DNA of 50,076 nucleotides from Synergistaceae bacterium (GCA_017443945.1 JAFSXS010000090.1:1-50076); one strand, 5' to 3'; shown: positions 9,108 through 16,642, numbered from the stretch's first letter. Numbers and translations: made by a program. The notes: generated from the letters alone by a model not told the origin.

Positions 9108-10100
9108 TTACAGCAAAATAATTTTTCTGCCTTCGAGTGAAAGAGTTGCGCTGACTCTGAAATTCAGCATGTCCTGACGCAAATTAAATGAAGGCTCATA
9201 AAGTTTTACAGAGTCGAGTCCGTTAGTGTTTATTCCTGCGAGAGAAAAAATTTTTTGAAGGCGCAAATTTCTTGTAGTGCCTCTGATTGTGCCGGGGTTG
9301 TCAATTATTACGCGCGGAGGATTTGAGATAATATTTATATTTATGTGATTGTCGATATTGTAATCTGAGTGAATGAGCGCATTTATAAAAATTTCCCTGA
9401 ATGAGTCTGCGCACTTGTTAGAAAGTTTTAGAGTCAGTCTAGGCAAAATTTTTGTGTAAGCGTCCCAGATATTATTTGCTTCAAGTGAAATTATTTGCGT
9501 GTGATGAAGTTCTGCGCGAATCTCTAAACGTCTGCCAAACATTAGCGCACCTGCAAAAGTTAAGTGTTTACCCGAATAAATAAAGCTCCTCCGCAAAAAT
9601 TCTTGATTGGTCAAAAATTTATATTCATCGTGCAAATTTGTTAGAACGCTGCGAAATTTTTTTATGCAATCTTCATCAAGCGAGTCAAAAACGGGGAAAT
9701 CATCGCGGGAAAATTCCAGAGAGTCAGAGGCCATTAAAATTTTTGCGTGCCTGCCTGACATGAGATTAACGCCTTCAACTCTGCGAAAGACTTTGTTATG
9801 TAAATTTTGCGGTTTGTCGTGCCATGAAAGAGCTTCAACGGGAAAAATTATGATTCGTGCAGGAGAGTCAAATATTTGCGAGTCCGGCCTGAAAATTTTT
9901 GTGTTGTCGGGCAAACCTGAAATTATTATATTGTCCTGTGTATCGAGTTCAGCACCTGCGATTATCCATCCGCCGAAACTATTTGCGAGCGCGTTAATTG
10001 ACTCGGGAATCTTATAAAGCTCGTCGCCCCGTAAAAATTGTCTGTCTTGATTCGCCGTTTTTCGCAGGAAGTCTTCAAAGCTCGAAAATTTTGCGCTCAC
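9108..10100 (-). CDS. AlbA_2/HATPase_c_4 ATP-binding regulator-like protein, coupled to a sirtuin
   Basis: A 330-residue soluble protein with two recognisable parts. Residues about 18-130 resemble an AlbA_2 (Schlafen-type) domain: ELYKIPESINALANSFGG followed by IIAGAE. Residues about 195-330 resemble HATPase_c_4: SFREIFINALIHSDY, then PPRVIIDNPGTI. Proteins of this kind are often annotated as RecG-like or DNA-binding transcriptional regulators and occur near defence genes, but activity is rarely shown. The GTG start overlaps the sirtuin stop by 4 bp (GTGA), so the two are translationally coupled. The C-terminus is shorter than in members that carry a winged helix. DNA binding and ATP use are inferred. 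Confidence 0.7.
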   Translation of the reverse strand: MSAKFSSFEDFLRKTANQDRQFLRGDELYKIPESINALANSFGGWIIAGAELDTQDNIIISGLPDNTKIFRPDSQIFDSPARIIIFPVEALSWHDKPQNLHNKVFRRVEGVNLMSGRHAKILMASDSLEFSRDDFPVFDSLDEDCIKKFRSVLTNLHDEYKFLTNQEFLRRSFIYSGKHLTFAGALMFGRRLEIRAELHHTQIISLEANNIWDAYTKILPRLTLKLSNKCADSFREIFINALIHSDYNIDNHININIISNPPRVIIDNPGTIRGTTRNLRLQKIFSLAGINTNGLDSVKLYEPSFNLRQDMLNFRVSATLSLEGRKIILL

Positions 10101-10939
10101 AATAATTTTTCTAGGATTTCGCCAATGTCAGAATCAATGCTGATAGAACGTTCAGAAATTCCTGCGCGTGAAGGTATATGAGCCTCACCGAGATTTATGC
10201 AGCAGTAAAAAGCGTCTGGCCATTCACGAGTCATTTTCCAGAATGGAAATTTTATTATTCCTGGCGTGTTGTAGCCTGTGCCGAGTTCGAGGAACAAAGT
10301 TTTTTTCTTGCAGCTATCATCAAGGAAACGGGAATAATTTTTTGCTGCTTTGTGCCATCCGGAGTCCTCGACGAAAGTATCATCAATGCGCAAATTTGTT
10401 GTCATTTCCCGGCCGCATTTAGGGCAGTGAGGGATTAAATTTTCGGGGACTCGCATATTTTTCTGGCCATAAAACATTTTTGTGATTATTTCTTCGTTGT
10501 CATAAGTCTTATAGTGGCATGGCAGCGGACATTGAAATAAACCGTAATCGCCTTGAGTGTAAAAGAGTCTAGTTTTGTCAAATCCGGCGCGTTGGAAGCA
10601 GTGATCTACATTTGTTGTGATGACAAAATAATTTTTCCCGTCCAAGATATTCAATAAATTATTATAAACTGGTTTGGGCGGATTAGTGAAGCGGTTCAAG
10701 AAAATATTTCGACTCCAGAATGCCCATTTTTCGGAGCTTGACTCGAACGTGCAGAAGCCTCCTGAATACATGTCATGGAAATTATATTTTTTCTCGAAGT
10801 CAGCGAAATTTTTTGTGAATCTCCCGCCGTCGTAAGTGAGTCCAGCTGAAGTTGAGAGTCCTGCGCCTGCTCCGATTATTATTGCTTGAGACTCGTTTAA
10901 TGCGTTTTTGAGTCGCGTAAATTTTTCTGTCTCTGTCAT
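10097..10939 (-). CDS. Class-M-like sirtuin (Sir2 family, SirTM type)
   Basis: A 280-residue NAD-binding Sir2-fold protein. The N-terminus has GAGAGLSTSAGLTY, where deacetylase sirtuins have GAGxSxxxGIPxFRG. TTNVDHCFQ follows, then FYTQGDYGLFQ, where the usual catalytic HG pair is replaced by QG. Zinc ligands are CPLPC and CPKC. These features, together with DDTFVEDSGWH and LELGTGYNTPGIIK, match the SirTM group, which in Firmicutes ADP-ribosylates lipoylated GcvH-like carriers and is encoded with a macrodomain. No macrodomain or lipoate gene is present here; the partner is an AlbA_2/HATPase protein. AAAGGAG lies upstream of ATG. ADP-ribosyltransferase activity is inferred. Confidence 0.8.
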   Translation of the reverse strand: MTETEKFTRLKNALNESQAIIIGAGAGLSTSAGLTYDGGRFTKNFADFEKKYNFHDMYSGGFCTFESSSEKWAFWSRNIFLNRFTNPPKPVYNNLLNILDGKNYFVITTNVDHCFQRAGFDKTRLFYTQGDYGLFQCPLPCHYKTYDNEEIITKMFYGQKNMRVPENLIPHCPKCGREMTTNLRIDDTFVEDSGWHKAAKNYSRFLDDSCKKKTLFLELGTGYNTPGIIKFPFWKMTREWPDAFYCCINLGEAHIPSRAGISERSISIDSDIGEILEKLL

Positions 10940-11233
10940 GAAATTTTTTCAACTCCTTTTGCGCATATTATAGTTTATGGGAGGGAGATTTTGTTTTTTG
11001 CTGCCGAGAGGTGTTGCTTATAATGGCATGACAGAAAAAATATTTTATAGCTAAAAAACTTATTAACATATATAAACATGAGTTACGTAATGAAAAATTC
11101 AGGAAGAGAACATTAAACATTTTCGGAAAACTATGACAAAATATTTTTGTTGAGTGTATATATATTAAAACTTGAATATTTACAAAAAATTTGTTGTATG
11201 TGTGCGAGACAAAATCCCTAAAACTCTGAATTA
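10940..11233. other. AT-rich spacer between the sirtuin operon and IS remnants
   Basis: About 290 bp of very AT-rich sequence between the sirtuin start and the right end of an IS3 remnant. An open frame on the minus strand (10968-11252) has no ribosome site, no domain and a Phe/Ile/Ser/Asn-rich random-looking translation, so it is not called. The promoter of the sirtuin operon should lie near 10950-11000, but no clear -35/-10 pair was seen. Confidence 0.4.
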
Positions 11234-11234
11234 T

Positions 11235-11690
11235 TGTCAATAAAGTAGACACATAAAACAGGAAAAATAAAAATTATATTGTATTTTCTTTCTCAAAAAA
11301 TATTTCTCTTTCATCAGGTGAAAGTCCGCTATTAGCACTATGAGGGTGTTTAGGATTATAAAAACTGTTTTGTAAAGCAAATTTCTAATTTTTTCTGAAG
11401 TGTACTGAGAGCCCCTATCTGAATGAAATATAATAAGTGAGAGACAGTCTCTATTATTCCATTCATGAACTATACTTTTCTCGACAAGTTTAGCATTCAA
11501 ACTCTGAGAAAGTTGCCAACTGATAATTTTTCTTGCAAAAAGATCCATTACTACACAAAGATAGCAAAAACCTTTGGAGGTACGAATATAAGTTATATCA
11601 CTAGCCCAGACTTGGTTAGGTGATTTAGGATTAAACTGTTGTTTCAATAAACACTTTCGGAAAGTAAATTTTTATGCATGACATTATAAA
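11235..11690 (-). pseudogene. IS3-family (IS150-like) transposase OrfB remnant
   Basis: The fragment begins inside OrfB with KQQFNPKSPNQVWASDITYI (first catalytic Asp), then VVMDLFARKIISWQLS and IIFHSDRGSQYTS (second Asp). It then jumps, with an internal deletion of about 40-50 residues and a frameshift near 11370, to FYNPKHPHSANSGLSPDERE. The Glu of the DDE triad is lost. The true C-terminus ends at about 11279, not in the frame read through from upstream. The element's right terminal repeat, TGTCAATAAAGTAGACA, starts at 11235. The N-terminal part of OrfB and all of OrfA are missing, cut by the MITE-like element at 11700. Non-functional. Confidence 0.85.
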
Positions 11691-11789
11691 TTAATATAAG
11701 GGAGTGTCAGATTTTTGTGTAAATGGAATCCGAAATTCAGTATTTGCAAGGTTTCAATTTTCTAATTACACAAAATTTTGGACAAACCC
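11645..11789. repeat. Inverted long repeat, copy A
   Basis: A 145-bp segment repeated in inverted orientation at 48556-48693 with only a few substitutions and one 7-bp length difference. It comprises a 90-bp MITE-like element (11700-11789) plus about 50 bp of the adjoining IS3 remnant, including ACTTTC-GG-AAAGT. Because the flanking IS3 sequence is shared, the MITE had already entered an IS3 copy before the segment was duplicated. Confidence 0.85.
11700..11789. mobile_element. MITE-like element with 25-bp imperfect terminal inverted repeats
   Basis: The two ends read inwards GGGAGTGTCAGATTTTTGTG and GGGTTTGTCCAAAATTTTGT, and both continue with GTAA. These are imperfect inverted repeats resembling the ends of IS256-family elements (GGG..TGTC...TTTGTGTAA). 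With 90 bp and no coding capacity it fits a miniature element mobilised in trans. No clear target duplication was seen. It sits between an IS3 remnant and an IS5 remnant. Confidence 0.65.
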
Positions 11790-11807
11790 TAATTACGGCC
11801 TCCGCAA

Positions 11808-12214
11808 AAATTTCCCCTGTAATATAAAATTTATTACTATTTGAGCTTTTTGTGTGTATTTCTTTTTCTTGCCGCTGTAGTATTCTGATGTTCCCTTTTT
11901 AGCCGCTTGATTTTACTTTCAGTTTTTGTTTATCAGAGAGCTTAAATTCTTCACATGAAGCCAATGTTTTTCTACAAGTTTTATTATGTCATATGTTGTA
12001 CTTACGGATATTTCATATTCGTTTGCAATATCTTCCATAGTACGATAATTGCGATAATAAGCTAAAAAGATGCACAAAAGTATTAATCTCAGGCGGACAC
12101 CTCCCATTTTATGGCTTTCTATAAATTTATCAAGCACGATAAAAAATGTATTACGCTTAACACCTAAAATCCTTTGAAATTTTTCATATGTAATTTTTCT
12201 ATTTGCTCTGTATG
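11808..12214 (-). pseudogene. IS5-family transposase N-terminal remnant
   Basis: Reading on the minus strand, ITYEKFQRILGVKRNTF (about 12195-12145) and LRLILLCIFLAYYRNYRT match the helix-turn-helix that opens IS5-family DDE transposases. The EYEISVSTTYDIIK recognition helix follows. In-frame stops then occur at 11919 and just after it. Beyond them the same frame resumes with SEYYSGKKKKYTQKAQIVI (about 11875-11820), the segment after the first catalytic Asp. The catalytic core beyond this is absent, and the MITE-like element begins about 20 bp further on. No start codon with a ribosome site is visible. A decayed fragment, not a gene. Confidence 0.75.
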
Positions 12215-12239
12215 ATTCCGAAAAAGTTTATACAAGAAA

Positions 12240-12270
12240 TATAAATAAACCCCGTACACACTCGCACGGA
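12240..12270 (-). terminator. Probable terminator of the Hxs operon
   Basis: On the minus strand CCGTGC-gagtgt-GTACGG (12252-12269) can form a six-pair stem with one G-T pair, followed by GG and a U-rich run TTTATTTAT. It lies about 40 nt after the hxsB stop. Confidence 0.5.
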
Positions 12271-12310
12271 GAAAAATTTTCTTATCGTGATAATTTACAT
12301 GCGAAAAATT

Positions 12311-13723
12311 TTAATTATTTGCCCACTGTTGCAAAATTGAAACTTCTGCGGGATTATTGCGATTAATAATTTCGAATAAATGCGTTAATATACCCTTTGC
12401 AATTACACATTTATAAAAATTTTCGCCGTGTTGAATTAAATCACCTTCGAGGCCGTAATTAATAACAGGGCATACAGCACAATAAGGCATATACACACAA
12501 TCACAGCACATCGGAAGAGACTCAATGCATGAAGCTGTGCATATTGCATGTGCGGCAGGCGACAACATTAATTCGCGGTAAGTGTTGTCAACAGTTCCCA
12601 AGCAAAAAATATTATCGCCCATATTCGCAAACATTCGGCCTTCGTCGCAAGTATAAATATTTCCGTCGAAATTAACAGCAATTTGTCCCGTTGCAGCACC
12701 GCAAGGAGAACGAAATTCAGTGTGGCCGGCTGATTCATTATTTAGAATGCGTCTCAAGTAAATACAGGCCGTAGACTCTGTAATATAAATTCCCTGCTGA
12801 CACTTTTTGAGCATATAATCAAGCACTCTGCAATAAAATTTTACATATTCTTCCGGAGTATAGCCTATAATATCCCAATTTTCACGAGCACGCCCCAACG
12901 GTGTCAGCGGTCGAATATAAATATTATTCATTCCGTTAGATATGTATTCGTCAACTATTTCTTCAGGAAAATTCAATGATTTTTGGGTTGTTGTCTGAAT
13001 AGCACTGATTACAGGATTTTTCCCGGACTCTATGCAAAGTTTTCTGTATAAATCTGCTCCTGCGTGCCAAGCGTCATAACTTGATTTATTCACAGACAAA
13101 GGCCGGTTATATTCGTGTATGATTCTATTGCCGTCAAGAGACGTAGAAATATGTATATCATTATCAATCAGCCAGCGTAATAAATCAGAGTCAATATTTG
13201 TGAAATTGCTTACTATTGCAAAATCGACGTGTTTTCCGTGCTCTTTAAAAATTTGCCGTGCATATGAAATAGTGAATCTCAAAGCCTCTGGATTTAGTGT
13301 AGGTTCGCCGCCCTGAAATTCAATCGTCATATGTGAAACGGGAGATTGTACAGCTAAATTAACAGCTTTCCTGCATACTTCAACAGAAATTTTTGATATA
13401 TTTGCTTCTCCCGCCTGACAGTAAATACAGCGTTGATTACATGAATCAGTCAATACAATTATAAAAAGTTGTGCAGCACTCAAGAGACATTTTTTCATCG
13501 CGGCCATATCATGCTGAAATTTTGATATATATTTGTCCCTGTCATAGTAAACAAAACCGAGTTTTTGCAGAGAATTAAATATATTGCTTTCTGGTGATAA
13601 TCTGCCTTCTACAAAATCATAAAATTTATCTTTGCTCAGGAAAAAATATTTGCCCATATCATTTGTCAGCAAAAAATCCCCGTTAAATTCCGTCCAGTTA
13701 TAATAAGCTGTAAAATAATTCAT
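12311..13723 (-). CDS. hxsB: His-Xaa-Ser system radical SAM/SPASM maturase HxsB
   Basis: A radical SAM enzyme of 470 residues. Residues about 1-85 form a non-catalytic N-terminal domain that may bind the precursor. The [4Fe-4S]/SAM motif is TDSCNQRCIYCQ (about 92-103), and a GGEPTLN segment follows at about 140. The C-terminal SPASM-type region has many cysteines: CGAATGQ, YTCDEGR, CTASC, MCCDCVYMPYCAVCP. This matches HxsB of the His-Xaa-Ser peptide-maturation system, one of two rSAM enzymes thought to modify HxsA. It is the last gene of a five-gene run (hxsA-hxsD-A24-hxsC-hxsB). The ribosome site is AAAGGTG. The chemical modification made is unknown. Confidence 0.85.
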   Translation of the reverse strand: MNYFTAYYNWTEFNGDFLLTNDMGKYFFLSKDKFYDFVEGRLSPESNIFNSLQKLGFVYYDRDKYISKFQHDMAAMKKCLLSAAQLFIIVLTDSCNQRCIYCQAGEANISKISVEVCRKAVNLAVQSPVSHMTIEFQGGEPTLNPEALRFTISYARQIFKEHGKHVDFAIVSNFTNIDSDLLRWLIDNDIHISTSLDGNRIIHEYNRPLSVNKSSYDAWHAGADLYRKLCIESGKNPVISAIQTTTQKSLNFPEEIVDEYISNGMNNIYIRPLTPLGRARENWDIIGYTPEEYVKFYCRVLDYMLKKCQQGIYITESTACIYLRRILNNESAGHTEFRSPCGAATGQIAVNFDGNIYTCDEGRMFANMGDNIFCLGTVDNTYRELMLSPAAHAICTASCIESLPMCCDCVYMPYCAVCPVINYGLEGDLIQHGENFYKCVIAKGILTHLFEIINRNNPAEVSILQQWANN

Positions 13724-13737
13724 GTGCGATTCACCTT

Positions 13738-14583
13738 TTAATACGGCCTAATGTTTATATCAGGCATAATTTTCGTAGTACGGAAAAATCCTCCGCAATC
13801 ATTTTTTCTCGTGCAAATTCCGCATTCATTCAAGTATTCAATTTTTGAAGGTGTAATACTTTTTCTGTATATAGTCTGCAAATTTTTATCTACAATGCAG
13901 AGCGGATAATTATATAATTCGACTTCTACGCCGTTCATAATGAGTATATAAGCTGCTTCACGAACAAACGGCCATAATTCATCATAACTGCACCAGACTT
14001 TATTTCTGTTAATCATAGCATTGCCCATCATCTCAAGCCCCATTAAACAGACATGACTGCAATAGGGATATTTTTTCGCAATCATAAAAGCGAGTGCAGG
14101 CAAATTTTTATAATTGAGTCTTGATGTTACTATACGGATTTCGATATGTTCTCCGGATTTATGAAGATTATCAAGCCCGCACAGAGTCTCGTTAAAGCTG
14201 CCTTCAGTCTGTGAAATATAATCATGAAGTCCGGAATTATCAGCATGAAGAGGAATCCCTAATAAAGTTTTATACGGCCTAACTTTTTGGAAATCTGAGA
14301 GAAAATCTTTATACGCAAATGTACGCCCGTTTGTGAGAATGTGCAGTATCGCGGAAGAAAAATAATTTCTGCAATAATCAACCAGATTCAGAAAATCGTC
14401 GCGCAGTATTGTAGGTTCTCCGCCGGTTATACATATATATTCAGTATGGGGACTCATTGAGGCAATAAATTTTTTCAGATTAGTTAGCGGCTCAGATTTT
14501 GCATTAAGCCTGAAATTTTCCGTGTATGGACACATTATACAGTTAGAGTTGCAAAGCCCCGTAGTAAATATAGTATCTGCCAT
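13738..14583 (-). CDS. hxsC: His-Xaa-Ser system radical SAM maturase HxsC
   Basis: A 281-residue radical SAM protein. The cluster motif is CNSNCIMC (residues about 11-18), followed by YICITGGEPT (about 50) and strands of the partial TIM barrel (LHILTNGR). The C-terminus has CGICTRKNDCGGFF, a Cys-rich auxiliary motif characteristic of HxsC. It lies 14 nt upstream of hxsB and 19 nt downstream of the A24-peptidase-like gene. Like HxsB it is expected to act on HxsA; whether the two act in sequence or as a complex is not known. AGGGGA lies before ATG. Confidence 0.83.
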   Translation of the reverse strand: MADTIFTTGLCNSNCIMCPYTENFRLNAKSEPLTNLKKFIASMSPHTEYICITGGEPTILRDDFLNLVDYCRNYFSSAILHILTNGRTFAYKDFLSDFQKVRPYKTLLGIPLHADNSGLHDYISQTEGSFNETLCGLDNLHKSGEHIEIRIVTSRLNYKNLPALAFMIAKKYPYCSHVCLMGLEMMGNAMINRNKVWCSYDELWPFVREAAYILIMNGVEVELYNYPLCIVDKNLQTIYRKSITPSKIEYLNECGICTRKNDCGGFFRTTKIMPDINIRPY

Positions 14584-14602
14584 AAAATTTTATTTCCCCT
14601 TT

Positions 14603-15595
14603 CTAGCGTCCAAGCAAAATGAATCGCAATATTTCAATTAATACAGCTCCGGCAATAAAAGGCGCAAAGGGCATCATTTCGACTATAATTATATTGCTGT
14701 GATTGTTCCTGCACCAAATTTTTATAGCTTTAGCCTGACTCTTTGTGATTCGAGACCTTCTATTTTCCGTTGTAATCTTTGGGAGTTCAGGATCAGTACA
14801 TTTTTTCATAGCCCATAACGAAACAAAAGCTAGAATCATTCCCGGCCGTATTTCATCCGCTGAAATTTCCCGGTAAGTATTGACTCTGACTCTATTGCTG
14901 ATAAATTCTATTATAGACGCTATAACGAGGCTGAGAGCTAAATTTATAAAAGTGTTTGATAATATACTGAATATCAAGCCCATAAGGCCTATTATTTTTC
15001 TTGCAGGGTCAAATTTATTATGAATCAGAAATATTAACGCGATCGAAAATAGTACGCACAACATTTGATTTGCATAAAAGAAGTCGGGCGCGCAAGTGTT
15101 CAGCAAAATATTAAAGAATGATATTACACCTGCATTTGCGAGAATAGAAATAGCGTTACGAAAGCTGAAATTATAATTTATGTTGATTTTACCGCCATTT
15201 TTGCGCATAAAAGTTGTTATAATCAAGAAAATATACCCAAGCGCAAAGGAATATATAACGAAATTCAATGCAGGAAAAATATTCCCGTCTCTCACAACAT
15301 AAAAGCGCATAGGAAAAATTAACGAGATAACAATATAAAATTTGCAGTCCCCCGGTGCCCAAATATCTGTCATATAAAATATTACAGCCGTTATGACTGC
15401 GAATAAAAAATTTATTGCAAACGGTAAAATCTGAATCGATAATGACTGCGAGATAAAATATTCACTAGCAACAATAACCGTCCAGACAGCCAAGAAAATA
15501 ATTAAATGTTTGTTTCTCACTCGTCCTGAGCTAATATCAGTGAAAGCTCCAGTTATTGAGGCAATTAATACGAGTAATATATATGCAGGAGTCAT
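14603..15595 (-). CDS. A24 prepilin-peptidase-like membrane protein within the Hxs locus
   Basis: At 330 residues and with about eight membrane helices, it resembles the peptidase domain of type IV prepilin peptidases (A24). TGAFTDISSGRVRNK places an Asp at about residue 20 at the end of TM1. DIWAPGDCKFY places a second Asp at about 83, corresponding to the GxGD catalytic motif but with A-P-G-D. Both catalytic Asp are therefore present. Residues about 220-300 form a soluble insertion, and a last helix follows. ATG lies 3 nt after the hxsD stop, so it belongs to the operon. It may cleave HxsA, whose Lys-Gly before a hydrophobic stretch resembles a prepilin leader. No pilin genes are present. 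Confidence 0.75.
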   Translation of the reverse strand: MTPAYILLVLIASITGAFTDISSGRVRNKHLIIFLAVWTVIVASEYFISQSLSIQILPFAINFLFAVITAVIFYMTDIWAPGDCKFYIVISLIFPMRFYVVRDGNIFPALNFVIYSFALGYIFLIITTFMRKNGGKININYNFSFRNAISILANAGVISFFNILLNTCAPDFFYANQMLCVLFSIALIFLIHNKFDPARKIIGLMGLIFSILSNTFINLALSLVIASIIEFISNRVRVNTYREISADEIRPGMILAFVSLWAMKKCTDPELPKITTENRRSRITKSQAKAIKIWCRNNHSNIIIVEMMPFAPFIAGAVLIEILRFILLGR

Positions 15596-15598
15596 TAT

Positions 15599-16027
15599 TT
15601 ATTCTTCAGACCAGCTAGCAAAAATATTTTTCTCATCCTCGCGCCAATTTGATTTTATTTCTACTGTGTCGGACTCTGAAATTTCCCGTTCAGGTTCAAT
15701 GCATGAAGCATAAAGGGAGCGCGCTACAAGTAATTCTCTTATACCCTTTGTACGGCGGGCAGTGTCAAGCCTAATCATTTGAAAGCTAAGTTCCTTCATG
15801 ATAATTGCTATTTCCTGCTCGATAGAAATTAATTTTTCGGCTGATTCAAAGAATACATTAATAAATGCACCGTCGTTCTCATAATAAATAATATATTTCT
15901 CGTGAAAACGATATAGAGCTTTCATAACAGCTTCACGGGCGTATAAATTTCTGTCGAGTCTTATAACAAAACCGTTATTCGTCAGTTCATATGATTTCAA
16001 ACTTTTTCTCCGTAATGATACTACCAT
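15599..16027 (-). CDS. hxsD: His-Xaa-Ser system protein HxsD
   Basis: A small soluble protein of 142 residues. The N-terminal half (GFVIRLDRNLYAREAVMKAL, about 17-36) looks like a short ferredoxin-like beta-alpha unit. The C-terminal half has FQMIRLDTARRTKGIREL and LVARSLYAS, resembling the conserved end of HxsD, the small partner of the HxsB/HxsC enzymes. HxsD has no demonstrated activity and may act as a peptide-recognition or chaperone component. Its ATG overlaps the end of hxsA by 7 bp (ATGGTAG), indicating coupled translation of precursor and partner. Confidence 0.75.
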   Translation of the reverse strand: MVVSLRRKSLKSYELTNNGFVIRLDRNLYAREAVMKALYRFHEKYIIYYENDGAFINVFFESAEKLISIEQEIAIIMKELSFQMIRLDTARRTKGIRELLVARSLYASCIEPEREISESDTVEIKSNWREDEKNIFASWSEE

Positions 16028-16305
16028 TTAAACATATTATTGTTATGGCTTGCATGACTCGCGTGGCTTGAGTGGCTCGAATGACGCGGATAAGTATAAT
16101 TGCTATGGCTCATATGACCAAAATTACTGTGGCTGCCGTGCCAAGCAGATGCATCGTCTACACAAAGGGTACACGCAAGCACCACCATTAATGACCCCAC
16201 CGCGAGAAGCTGTCCCTTCGGTATACTGGCCTCTTCATCAAGCAGAAAATCTGATATAGAATGATTGACAACTGACTCAAGCTCACTAAATAACTTCTTC
16301 GACAT
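16021..16305 (-). CDS. hxsA: His-Xaa-Ser repeat precursor peptide HxsA
   Basis: A 94-residue precursor. Residues 1-30 form a polar, helical leader (MSKKLFSELESVV...). K30-G31 is followed by a hydrophobic stretch (32-49) and D-D-A-S-A (50-54). From 55 on comes a His/Ser-rich tail with six H-x-S triplets (starting at H56, H64, H75, H78, H81, H84) and extra H-S pairs, ending NNNMFKW. This is the HxsA signature. The hydrophobic stretch could be a signal sequence cut after ASA, or a prepilin-like segment cut after G31. It is the first gene of the operon and overlaps hxsD. A GGGA ribosome site precedes ATG, and a TATAAT-like -10 lies at 16348-16353. Confidence 0.88.
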   Translation of the reverse strand: MSKKLFSELESVVNHSISDFLLDEEASIPKGQLLAVGSLMVVLACTLCVDDASAWHGSHSNFGHMSHSNYTYPRHSSHSSHASHASHNNNMFKW

Positions 16306-16362
16306 GATTAATTATTCCCATTAAAAAATTTTATCTGAATTGCTACCATTATACATGAATAA

Positions 16363-16539
16363 TTATTTAACTGGGACTATATCAGGCGATACAGGAGTCT
16401 TCACGTATGGGACATAAATATTTGAGTGATAATTATAACTGCTGCTATGGTTATGGATACTACACGCAAGCACCACCATTAACGAACCCACCACAATTAT
16501 TCTTCACTTAACAGAAATTATAGCCTCTTCGTGCAACAT
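16363..16539 (-). pseudogene. Decayed second HxsA-like precursor
   Basis: Immediately upstream of hxsA, the minus strand carries a related but shorter precursor: MLHEEAIISVK, a TGA stop (16504-16506), RIIVVGSLMVVLACS, then SIHNHSSSYNYHSN and a Pro/Val-rich end at 16363. VGSLMVVLAC is identical to residues 36-45 of HxsA, and the DNA around it is nearly identical too. The TGA aligns with the glycine codon (GGA) of the Lys-Gly site in HxsA, a single base change. The first ~20 residues are missing. A GTG at 16494 could still start a 43-residue peptide holding the hydrophobic segment and some His/Ser residues. Most likely a decaying duplicate. Confidence 0.65.
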
Positions 16540-16642
16540 AAATATAAAAAATTTTTCGCGCTCTTGTCATGAAGTCAGTAAATTTTTTTGCATGATATAA
16601 TCACAAAAAACGCGCACTATAATTTGTAAGGAGGCTTTATTT

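Noticed and set aside
10968-11252. 94-codon minus-strand frame
   Set aside because: No ribosome site, no domain, low-complexity AT-driven composition, and it runs into the IS3 end.
16504-16506. TGA as a recoded (Sec, Trp or Gly) codon in the second HxsA-like frame
   Set aside because: TGA ends many other genes here, no SECIS-like hairpin is obvious just after it, and the copy also lacks its N-terminus, so decay is simpler.
16300-16642. Strong promoter pair for the terD operon
   Set aside because: Two TATAAT-like boxes are present (about 16595 and 16618), but neither has a -35 hexamer at 16-18 bp, so no feature was called.
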